Of a DNA stretch of 18,640 nt, positions 13,226 through 18,640 are shown one piece after another (the stretch's first letter is position 1; every line of letters begins with the position of its first letter). This DNA comes from Candidatus Woesearchaeota archaeon. Lineage in GTDB: Archaea; Nanobdellota; Nanobdellia; Woesearchaeales; JACQNA01. The notes beneath the pieces were generated by a model. That model did not search any database, was not told the DNA's origin, and saw nothing but the letters and a program-made list of their open reading frames with translations. Made by a program: the position numbers and the translations under genes. The DNA lies in contig JACQNA010000087.1 of NCBI GenBank assembly GCA_016203335.1, positions 1 through 18,640 of the forward strand, given 5' to 3'.

Positions 13226-13948
13226 ATGCTCCGCGATATTCCCGCAACCGTCAGCGAAGTATTTTCCATCGGCGCCAATGCCAGGTGCATCCGGCTGAAG
13301 ACCGGGCAGGCAATGCCCTTTGCGCCCGGGCAGTTCATGATGATCCGCTGCGAGATGAAAGAGGATGGGGATTTTAAGATCAGGGACGGGAAAAAGCCAG
13401 TCCAGCAGCGCGCGTTCTCGGTCTCCTCATCGCCGTTGAACACCGAGTATCTGGAGCTGACCGTGAAGCCGATAGAGAACGCGTTTTTCTCTGATTACCT
13501 GGTGCGGAAAGTCGGTGCCGGGCACCCCTTTTTCATAAGCGGGCCATTCGGGCATTTCTTTTATACAGACGAGATGCAGGACATCGTGCTGCTGGGCGCG
13601 GGCAGCGGCATTGCTCCGCTGATCGGCATCATGCGGTACATCAGGGACAAGCGGCTTGCGGCGAAAGCGCACCTGATATACTCCAACAAGACTGAGCAGG
13701 ACATCCTCTGGCGGAAAGAGATTGAGGAGCTGTCAGAAGGGAACATTTCTCATCTTTTCACTCTGACGCAGCAGCAGTGGGAAGGCATGATGGGCAGGAT
13801 TGACGCAGCAATGATCCGGGAGCATGTGCATGATGCTACCCTATTCTTCCTCTGCGGCCCCATGCCCTTTGTGCAGGAGATGGAGAAAATACTTGCCACA
13901 GAGTTTCATGTCCCAAAAGAGCGCGTCAAGAAAGAGATCTACGACTGA
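13226..13948 (+). CDS. FNR-like flavin/NAD(P)H oxidoreductase, 240 aa
   Basis: This belongs to the ferredoxin-NADP+ reductase superfamily and transfers electrons between NAD(P)H and a flavin. The FAD-binding beta-barrel has R62-A-F-S-V-S-S (the RxYS-type flavin signature). The NAD(P)-binding half has GAGSGIAP at 124-131 and FFLCGPMPF at 197-205, with the CGP cysteine at C200. It has no C-terminal cysteine cluster, so it is unlike PyrK, hydrogenase gamma or NfnA-type subunits that bind [2Fe-2S] there. There is no 2Fe-2S ferredoxin domain either, so the acceptor is probably a separate protein. A leaderless start at 13226 is supported by a TATA-like box. The stop overlaps the next ATG by one base (TGATG), implying co-translation with the thioredoxin-domain protein, which is a plausible redox partner. 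Confidence 0.9.
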   Translation: MLRDIPATVSEVFSIGANARCIRLKTGQAMPFAPGQFMMIRCEMKEDGDFKIRDGKKPVQQRAFSVSSSPLNTEYLELTVKPIENAFFSDYLVRKVGAGHPFFISGPFGHFFYTDEMQDIVLLGAGSGIAPLIGIMRYIRDKRLAAKAHLIYSNKTEQDILWRKEIEELSEGNISHLFTLTQQQWEGMMGRIDAAMIREHVHDATLFFLCGPMPFVQEMEKILATEFHVPKERVKKEIYD

Positions 13949-15627
13949 TGGCAAACCGGCTCAGCAAGGAGAGCAGCCCGTATCTCCTCCAGCACCAGCA
14001 TAATCCGGTGGACTGGTTTCCCTGGGGGAAAGAGGCGCTGGAGAAAGCACAGAAAGAGGATAAGCCTATCTTCCTCTCTATCGGGTACAGCAGCTGCCAT
14101 TGGTGCCATGTGATGGCGCATGAGGCATTTGAGAGCAGGGAGATTGCCGAGTACCTGAACGCGCACTTTGTTTCCATTAAAGTTGATCGTGAAGAGCGGC
14201 CTGACCTGGATGCGCTCTATATGCGCGCTGCCCTGCTGCTGAACGGGCAGGGTGGCTGGCCGCTGAACGCATTTCTTCTCCCGGACAAACATCCATTTTT
14301 CATCGGGACGTATTTTCCTGTGGAAACAAAGTATGGAATGCCTGGTTTTCTGGAATTGCTTGAGCAGATCAATGACACCTATCAGAATAAGCGGGAGCAG
14401 GTCCGGGAGGCGGCACGGCAACTCGCTGATATGCTGCATGAGCAGCCTGCTGCGGCAAAACCCCTCAGCGATGCTCCCCTCCAGGGATTTGCCAGGGAAT
14501 TTGTTTCACAGTTTGATTCCCTGCACGGCGGATTCCGGGGCAGCCCGAAGTTTGTGCCGACGCTGAGCTTCTTGCTGCTGCTCCAGCAGAAAGAGATGGA
14601 CAAGGTGCTGTTTAGCCTGCGGAAGATTGGGATGAGCGGACTGCATGACCATCTCGGCGGCGGATTCTTCCGCTACAGCACTGATGAGCGCTGGGAGATC
14701 CCGCATTTTGAGAAGATGCTGTATGACAATGCATTGCTGCTGCAGGCGTACAGCCTTGCGTATGGGCTGAGCAACGACCCTTTTTTCAGGGATCGGGCAG
14801 AAGGGATCGTCCGGTATGTCTCCGGCACTTTACAGGGGAAAGCATATTATGCAAGCCAGGATGCGGATAGCGAGGGGGAGGAAGGGAAATATTATGTGTT
14901 TACGCATGACGAGATCATGGGGCATGTCATCCATCAGAAGGAATTCCGCGGGGCATTCTCCATTTCTCCGCACGGCAATTTTGAGGGAAAGAACCATCTG
15001 CATGCGACAGAGCCAATACCCGATCTGCTGCATGAGGACTTGCAGCTGCTCACTGAGTACCGAAAGAGGAGGGTTGCGCCTGCTGTTGATGCCAAGCATA
15101 TCACTGCATGGAACGGGCTGATGATAGCAGGAATGGCGATGTACGGCAGATATTGCGGGGTGCGGGAAGCGATAGCTGAGGCAGAGGAGGTGATGCGATA
15201 CATCCTTTCTTTCAGCGGGATCGCACGGATTGTTGGAGGGAATATTCCCGGATTCCTGGAGGACTATGCTGCGGTTGCCTGGGCGCTGGCTGAGCTGCAT
15301 GTGGCGACAGGGAAGGAGGAATACCGCAGTAAGTGCATCAAGACCATCGATGCGGCGCTGGAGCGGTTTTATGACGGAAAGCGGCTGTTCAGCTACGGGA
15401 AAAGCAATCCTGACTTGGTAGTGCAGATCAGCAGCGATGAGGATAATGTGATGCCGAGCGGCATGAGCATGCTGCTTTGGAGCATGGTGCAGTCCGGCGA
15501 AGAACGATATCTGGGGATAGTGCGGGATGTGCTGGAGCAGAAGATGGCTGCACTTGAGAGGGAACCTATGGGATACCCTTTCCTGCTGCAAGTGCTCTCT
15601 CGCGTTCTGCAGAAGAAAAGCATTTAA
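13948..15627 (+). CDS. Thioredoxin-domain DUF255 protein (YyaL/SPATA20 type), 559 aa
   Basis: The N-terminal thioredoxin-like domain (Thioredox_DsbH, PF03190) is clear: SPYLLQHQHNPVDWFPWG, then the active-site CHWC at residues 50-53, KVDREERPDLD near 78-88 and GGWPLNAFLLPD near 102-113. The rest is the (alpha/alpha)6 barrel typical of the family, with GGGFFRYSTDERWEIPHFEK, MLYDNALLLQAY, SQDADSEGEEGKYYVF and AWNGLMIAGMA. At 559 aa it is shorter than the usual 600-700 of this family, mainly at the C-terminus. The biochemical role is unproven; relatives have been linked to sugar- or redox-related functions. No signal peptide is present, so it is cytoplasmic. Translation starts within the TGATG overlap with the flavin reductase gene, which suggests a redox pair. 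Confidence 0.95.
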   Translation: MANRLSKESSPYLLQHQHNPVDWFPWGKEALEKAQKEDKPIFLSIGYSSCHWCHVMAHEAFESREIAEYLNAHFVSIKVDREERPDLDALYMRAALLLNGQGGWPLNAFLLPDKHPFFIGTYFPVETKYGMPGFLELLEQINDTYQNKREQVREAARQLADMLHEQPAAAKPLSDAPLQGFAREFVSQFDSLHGGFRGSPKFVPTLSFLLLLQQKEMDKVLFSLRKIGMSGLHDHLGGGFFRYSTDERWEIPHFEKMLYDNALLLQAYSLAYGLSNDPFFRDRAEGIVRYVSGTLQGKAYYASQDADSEGEEGKYYVFTHDEIMGHVIHQKEFRGAFSISPHGNFEGKNHLHATEPIPDLLHEDLQLLTEYRKRRVAPAVDAKHITAWNGLMIAGMAMYGRYCGVREAIAEAEEVMRYILSFSGIARIVGGNIPGFLEDYAAVAWALAELHVATGKEEYRSKCIKTIDAALERFYDGKRLFSYGKSNPDLVVQISSDEDNVMPSGMSMLLWSMVQSGEERYLGIVRDVLEQKMAALEREPMGYPFLLQVLSRVLQKKSI

Positions 15628-15629
15628 AG
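15622..15629 (+). promoter_or_regulatory. TATA-like box for the M50-like protease gene
   Basis: ATTTAAAG overlaps the TAA stop of the thioredoxin-domain gene and is centred about 26 nt before ATG 15651, so a leaderless transcript is predicted. It disfavours the in-frame GTG at 15642 as start. Confidence 0.55.
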
Positions 15630-15650
15630 GGACTTGGTTGTGTGGGGTAT

Positions 15651-16193
15651 ATGCGCTTCTCATCTCTGGAGATCCGGGATCTGGCAAAAGCGTGGGGAGC
15701 GATATCCCTGGCATTTGCCATTGTGCTGCGGGATGCAGTAGGCGGATTTTTCCCATCGCTGCTGCTTGCGGCAATCACCGTCGGCCTGGGATTCCTGCTG
15801 CATGAGCTCGGCCATAAGTTCATGGCGCAGCGCTACCAGTACTGGGCAGAGTTCCGGAGCTTTGACTCCATGCTGCTGCTTGCCATTGCTATGAGCTTTG
15901 TAGGGGTTGTGTTTGCAGCCCCTGGCGCAGTCATGTTCCGCAGCACGGTCTATCATTCAGCGAAAGTCGGGAAGATCAGCGCTGCAGGACCGATAGTGAA
16001 TATCGCTCTTGCCGTATTGTTCTCGCTTATCCCCGGCATCTTCGGGGCATACGGATTCCGGATCAACTCCTGGCTGGCGCTGTTCAACATGATCCCGTTC
16101 GGGATGTTTGATGGAGCAAAGGTCTGGCGGTGGAACAGGGGAGTGTATGCTGTGGTAGCCGTAGCTGCGCTGGCGCTGGTGCTTGCAGGGTAA
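15651..16193 (+). CDS. M50-type (site-2 protease-like) membrane metalloprotease, 180 aa
   Basis: This is a small intramembrane zinc protease. The zinc motif HELGH is at residues 51-55 (H51, E52, H55) within a hydrophobic helix. The third ligand region is NMIPFGMFDGAKV near 146-158, matching the N-x-x-P-x-x-x-x-D-G pattern, with D154 as the probable ligand. Hydrophobic segments lie at about 15-30, 33-50, 75-90, 108-130, 138-150 and 166-180. Such proteins usually cleave membrane-anchored substrates, often regulators; no PDZ or CBS domain is present here. The ATG at 15651 fits a TATA-like box 26 nt upstream. The gene follows the thioredoxin-domain gene closely but probably has its own transcript. 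Confidence 0.88.
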   Translation: MRFSSLEIRDLAKAWGAISLAFAIVLRDAVGGFFPSLLLAAITVGLGFLLHELGHKFMAQRYQYWAEFRSFDSMLLLAIAMSFVGVVFAAPGAVMFRSTVYHSAKVGKISAAGPIVNIALAVLFSLIPGIFGAYGFRINSWLALFNMIPFGMFDGAKVWRWNRGVYAVVAVAALALVLAG

Positions 16194-16204
16194 AATGGCC
16201 TCTT

Positions 16205-16234
16205 GATTCCTGCTGATTCCTGCTGATTTCTGCT
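16205..16234 (+). repeat. Short tandem repeat, three copies of a 10-bp unit
   Basis: GATTCCTGCT occurs twice in tandem and is followed by GATTTCTGCT with one change. It sits 11 nt after the protease stop and upstream of the VOC cluster promoter. No function is evident. Confidence 0.8.
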
Positions 16235-16247
16235 GGCAATACTAAAG

Positions 16248-16255
16248 TTAATAAA
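16248..16255 (+). promoter_or_regulatory. TATA-like box upstream of the micro-ORF and VOC cluster
   Basis: TTAATAAA is centred about 26 nt before ATG 16278, the second of two adjacent ATGs. Transcription from here would reach the VOC gene at 16318 after a leader of about 40 nt that contains GTGGAG. A second, weaker A/T element (ATTAAAAC, about 16292-16299) lies closer to 16318. Confidence 0.45.
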
Positions 16256-16277
16256 CAACTGCATTTCTCAGGCTATG

Positions 16278-16316
16278 ATGCAGAATTTCAGATTAAAACA
16301 GGCGTACGTGGAGTAA
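16278..16316 (+). CDS. Possible leaderless micro-ORF (12 codons) ahead of the VOC gene
   Basis: This frame starts at the predicted transcription start and runs M-Q-N-F-R-L-K-Q-A-Y-V-E before TAA. An ATG immediately upstream (16275) would add one Met. The stop lies one base before the VOC ATG at 16318, and the Shine-Dalgarno-like GTGGAG (16308-16313) sits inside its last codons. It could couple or regulate translation of the VOC gene. It may equally be chance; there is no homology evidence. Confidence 0.25.
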   Translation: MQNFRLKQAYVE

Positions 16317-16317
16317 G

Positions 16318-16740
16318 ATGGCAAAACAGATTTTCGTGAATGTACCTGTGAAAGACCTTGCGAAAACAATCAGATTCTTCACCGCACTTGGATTTACATT
16401 CAACCCGCAGTTTACCGATGAGAACGCAACCTGCATGATTATTGGCAAGGACATGTTTGCCATGCTGCTGGTGGAGAAGTTCTTCAAGACATTCATCAAT
16501 AAGGAAATCTGCGATGCCAAAAAAAGCACCGAAGTGCTCCTGGCATTATCAGTAGAGAGCCGGGAAGAGGTGGACAATATGATGAAGAAGGCCATTGCCG
16601 CCGGGGGCAACGAGCCGAGGGCGCCGCAGGACCATGGCTGGATGTATGGGCGGGCTTTTGAGGATTTGGACGGGCATATCTGGGAGGTATTTTATATGAA
16701 TGAAAGCAAAATGCCGGAAGAGATGAAGAATAAAAACTAA
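16318..16740 (+). CDS. VOC (glyoxalase/bleomycin-resistance fold) protein, 140 aa
   Basis: This belongs to the vicinal-oxygen-chelate superfamily, in the group often annotated as a predicted lactoylglutathione lyase-like protein (COG3607 type). Recognisable segments are QIFVNVPVKDLAKTIRFFTA, then LGFTFNPQFTDENATCMIIG, AMLLVEKFFKTFINKEICDA, and APQDHGWMYGRAFEDLDGHI with WEVFYM at the end. This matches widespread bacterial proteins closely, from memory. The metal-ligand pattern is incomplete relative to true glyoxalase I (no N-terminal H/Q-x-x-x ligand is obvious), so enzymatic activity is unproven. GTGGAG lies 4 nt before the ATG, so this is a leadered, Shine-Dalgarno start. The next VOC gene follows after 13 nt. 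Likely an acquired bacterial gene and part of an operon to 18459. Confidence 0.92.
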   Translation: MAKQIFVNVPVKDLAKTIRFFTALGFTFNPQFTDENATCMIIGKDMFAMLLVEKFFKTFINKEICDAKKSTEVLLALSVESREEVDNMMKKAIAAGGNEPRAPQDHGWMYGRAFEDLDGHIWEVFYMNESKMPEEMKNKN

Positions 16741-16753
16741 GGGGGTAAAATCT

Positions 16754-17173
16754 ATGAGCGAAATGAATCCCGTAGTCCATTTTGAAATGCCGGCAGCGGA
16801 TAGAAGCCGGATGAGGAAATTCTATGAGAGCGCCTTTGGCTGGCAGACCAATCAACTAGGTCCGGAAATGGGAGAGTATGTTCTTGTCACGACCACCGAA
16901 ACCGATGAGAATCGCATGGTCAAGAAACCCGGCACCATCAATGGGGGCTTCTTTCAGAAAACAAAGCCGGACCAGCACACGCGGATAACGATTGCCGTGG
17001 ATGACATTAGAGGGGCCATGAAAAAGGTGAAGAATGCCGGCGGAAAAGTACTGGGCGGTATGCAAAAACCAGGAGAGCCGGATGAAATTCCCGGCGTGGG
17101 CCTTTATGCCACATTTATCGACACCGAAGGCAATCACGTGAGCATGCTCCAGCCTACGCCGAGGAATGGGTAA
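16754..17173 (+). CDS. VOC-fold protein, 139 aa (COG3324-like)
   Basis: This is a second VOC-superfamily protein of a different subgroup. Landmarks are NPVVHFEMPAADRSRMRKFY, ESAFGWQTN, GTINGGFF, TRITIAVDDI, then KVKNAGGKVLGGMQKPGE and GVGLYATFIDTEGNHVSMLQ. This is the layout of bacterial proteins annotated as enzymes related to lactoylglutathione lyase. It is a soluble single domain of typical length. The potential metal ligands are H9 near the N-terminus and E in the DTEGN segment; substrate and activity are unknown. GGGGGT is placed 7 nt before the ATG as a good Shine-Dalgarno site. It lies 13 nt after the preceding VOC gene, so the two are probably co-transcribed. Confidence 0.92.
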   Translation: MSEMNPVVHFEMPAADRSRMRKFYESAFGWQTNQLGPEMGEYVLVTTTETDENRMVKKPGTINGGFFQKTKPDQHTRITIAVDDIRGAMKKVKNAGGKVLGGMQKPGEPDEIPGVGLYATFIDTEGNHVSMLQPTPRNG

Positions 17174-17224
17174 AAAGAGGATTACTGAATAATTTCAGGA
17201 AATATATCGAGGCTAGTGAATAAA

Positions 17225-18097
17225 ATGGAACAAAAGATAGTTCCGCATTTGTGGTTCGACAAGGAAGCAGTAGAAGCGGCTGAGTTTTATACCTCCGTCT
17301 TTGACAATTCCAAAATAAACTTCAAGACGCAAATACATGATACGCCGTCAGGCGATTGTGACATCGTTGGTTTTCAGATAAAGGGATATGACTTCATGGC
17401 TATAAGCGCAGGCCCGCTGTTCAAAATCAACCCATCCATATCATTCCATGCCAAATGCAGGACGGTTGAGGATGTGGATAAACTCTGGGAAAAGCTCTCT
17501 GTTGGAGGAACCGTCATGATGGAGCTCGGTGAATATCCATTCAGCAAGAGATATGGCTGGATACAGGACAAGTACGGGGTGTCGTGGCAGGTCATTTACG
17601 CAGAGGGTGATTCTACGCAGAGGATCACGCCGGTGCTGATGTTTACCAGGGATGTATGCGGCAAGGCGGAAGAAGCTGTTGAGTTCTATACATCGGTTTT
17701 CCCAGGCTCAAAATCGCAGGTCTTTGCACGCTATACGAAAGGCGAGAAGCCCGACAAGGAAGGGACAGTAAAATATGCACAATTCGTCCTAGAAGGCCAG
17801 GAATTCGGCGCCATGGATAGCGCCCATGAGCACAAGTTCGCTTTCAATGAAGCCGTCTCATTAATGGTCAACTGCAAAGATCAAAAAGAGATAGATTACT
17901 TTTGGGGCAAACTTTCTGCGGTTCCCGAAGCTGAGCAATGCGGGTGGGTTAAAGACAAGTATGGCGTTTCCTGGCAGATTGTTCCATCAAATATGGGTGC
18001 ATTGATGTCAAAAAATCCTGAAAAGACCACCCCTGCAATGCTTAAGATGAAGAAAATCATTATCGCAGACCTTAGGAAAGCGGGGGAAGAAAGATGA
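17225..18097 (+). CDS. PhnB-like two-domain VOC protein, 290 aa
   Basis: Two tandem 3-demethylubiquinone-9 3-methyltransferase/PhnB-like domains (PF06983, VOC fold) are present. The first covers about residues 1-125 (KIVPHLWFDKEAVEAAEFYT, SISFHAKCRTVEDVDKLWEK, GWIQDKYGVSWQV). The second covers about 130-290 (TPVLMFTRDVCGKAEEAVEF, SLMVNCKDQKEIDYFWGKLS, GWVKDKYGVSWQIVPSNMG). Despite the domain name, members are not known methyltransferases; function is unknown. I chose ATG 17225 because relatives begin M-x-K-I-x-P-x-L-W-F-D; an in-frame GTG at 17216 is a possible alternative, and the nearby GAGG (17209-17212) is 3 nt from the GTG and 12 nt from the ATG. The stop overlaps the following ATG (ATGA), so the next gene is translationally coupled. 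Confidence 0.9.
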   Translation: MEQKIVPHLWFDKEAVEAAEFYTSVFDNSKINFKTQIHDTPSGDCDIVGFQIKGYDFMAISAGPLFKINPSISFHAKCRTVEDVDKLWEKLSVGGTVMMELGEYPFSKRYGWIQDKYGVSWQVIYAEGDSTQRITPVLMFTRDVCGKAEEAVEFYTSVFPGSKSQVFARYTKGEKPDKEGTVKYAQFVLEGQEFGAMDSAHEHKFAFNEAVSLMVNCKDQKEIDYFWGKLSAVPEAEQCGWVKDKYGVSWQIVPSNMGALMSKNPEKTTPAMLKMKKIIIADLRKAGEER

Positions 18098-18459
18098 ATA
18101 AAAAAGACATAGCCGCATCATTTTTACGTCTTGCTTCTTCAGGCGAAGTACGTAAGGCATACGAGAAATATATCCATCCTCGATTTCGTCACCACAACGC
18201 CTATTTTAAGGGCGATCGTGAATCGCTTTTGAGGGGTATGGAAGAAAACGCGCGAGAATTTCCAAATAAAATGTACGAGACATTGCGTGCACTTGAAGAC
18301 GGAGACCTTGTTGCCGTTCATGGAAAAGTGAAGCTCTCACCAAACTCCCGGTGGTCGGTCATACACATTTTCCGCTTTGAAGGCGATAAGATCATTGAAG
18401 CGTGGGAAGCGTCGCAGGAAGCGCTCAAAGATTCTCCAAATACAAATGGAGTGTTTTAA
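18094..18459 (+). CDS. SnoaL-like/NTF2-fold protein, 121 aa
   Basis: The protein is a single SnoaL-like domain of the NTF2 superfamily (PF12680 type). It has an N-terminal helical start (DIAASFLRLASSGEVRKAYE), H-P-R-F-R-H-H-N, then the beta-sheet core VAVHGKVKLSPNSRWSVIHI and FRFEGDKIIEAWEASQ. The final phrase (F-x-G-D-K-I-x-E-x-W-E) is typical of the family. NTF2-fold proteins include small-molecule isomerases, cyclases and many proteins of unknown role; no specific activity can be assigned. ATGA overlap with the PhnB-like gene, plus GGGGGAAG upstream, marks it as part of the same operon. A separate TATA-like box follows before the next gene. Confidence 0.88.
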   Translation: MNKKDIAASFLRLASSGEVRKAYEKYIHPRFRHHNAYFKGDRESLLRGMEENAREFPNKMYETLRALEDGDLVAVHGKVKLSPNSRWSVIHIFRFEGDKIIEAWEASQEALKDSPNTNGVF

Positions 18460-18495
18460 TAAATTGTCGGGAAAGAATTTGCCGCCAAAGAAAAA

Positions 18496-18503
18496 ATTAA
18501 ATA
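18496..18503 (+). promoter_or_regulatory. TATA-like box for the YdeI-like gene
   Basis: ATTAAATA is centred about 26 nt before ATG 18526, so a leaderless transcript independent of the VOC operon is predicted. Confidence 0.5.
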
Positions 18504-18525
18504 GAAGATTTGGTAAAATAAGCTT

Positions 18526-18640
18526 ATGACCAAAAAAGAAATCGCCGCTGGTGTAGTACATAAAGTGCCTGCGGATATGACAAAAGAGTTAACTTCTGAC
18601 GCGCAAATACTTGCCAAGTTGAACGACCTTACGCCAATCC
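18526..18640 (+). CDS. YdeI/OmpD-associated family protein (3' end outside window)
   Basis: Only the first 38 codons are in the window. They read MTKKEIAAGVVHKVPADMTK, followed by ELTSDAQILAKLNDLTPI. The P-A-D-x-x-x-x-L-x-x-x-x-x-x-x-x-x-x-x-L-T-P pattern is the conserved segment I recall from YdeI/OmpD-associated proteins (COG4430 type), which continue with a R-N-E-W-I-x-W block that would lie just past the window edge. Bacterial relatives have been linked to resistance to antimicrobial peptides, but this is not established for this gene. A leaderless start is suggested by a TATA-like box 26 nt upstream. The bacterial family on an archaeal-style promoter suggests an acquired gene. Confidence 0.7.
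   Translation, partial: MTKKEIAAGVVHKVPADMTKELTSDAQILAKLNDLTPI

Noticed and set aside
14830..15774. A 314-codon minus-strand frame opposite the thioredoxin-domain gene.
   Set aside because: It mirrors a conserved gene on the other strand and has no promoter or domain of its own.
16205..16234. Tandem 10-bp units considered as a CRISPR-like or regulatory array.
   Set aside because: The units are contiguous with no spacers and only three copies, so it is a simple tandem repeat.

Overview
The window reads as chromosomal DNA of an archaeon, most likely from the DPANN group (Woesearchaeota/Nanoarchaeota-like). Four things support this. There is a tRNA-Gly(CCC) with a 20-nt intron at position 37/38 that folds into a canonical archaeal bulge-helix-bulge. 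Many genes have a TATA-like box centred about 25-30 nt upstream of the ATG, which implies leaderless or nearly leaderless mRNAs. The methionyl-tRNA synthetase has the archaeal-type catalytic core. There are also very large secreted, Cys-rich or Ig-like proteins of a kind I recall from DPANN genomes. Domain and phylum are inferred from these features, not from a marker-gene tree.

Layout. Positions 1-6897 form a cell-surface locus: a large signal-peptide protein with Ig-like repeats (minus strand, its 3' end lies beyond position 1), an unrecognised basic 276-aa protein (plus strand), and a 1013-aa Cys-rich secreted protein (minus strand). Positions 6938-11113 are a run of four minus-strand housekeeping-type genes: a winged-helix protein that starts inside the end of metG, metG itself, a Yip1-like membrane protein, and a double zinc-ribbon protein. 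From a divergent promoter region at 11114-11197 the plus strand carries a small putative lipoprotein, the intron-containing tRNA-Gly, and a DUF427 gene whose ATG lies only 6 nt after the tRNA. Positions 12168-12378 hold a strongly structured noncoding element bounded by an 11-bp perfect inverted repeat. A DUF4346-like gene (minus) and a small unknown gene (plus) diverge from 12750-12825.

Positions 13226-16193 hold an FNR-like flavin reductase, a one-base-overlapping thioredoxin/DUF255 (YyaL/SPATA20-type) protein, and a small M50-type membrane metalloprotease. From 16278 to the end is a cluster that looks bacterial in gene content: two VOC-fold proteins, a two-domain PhnB-like protein, a SnoaL/NTF2-like protein, and the start of a YdeI/OmpD-associated-family gene. 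Several of these have Shine-Dalgarno-like sites and tight spacing, unlike the leaderless style of the rest of the window. This suggests that a small stress/detoxification-type operon was acquired from bacteria.

I found no CRISPR array, transposase, integrase or rRNA. The most unusual features are the tRNA-DUF427 dicistron, the 211-bp inverted-repeat element, the surface-protein locus with its repeated domain, and a possible leaderless micro-ORF ahead of the VOC cluster.
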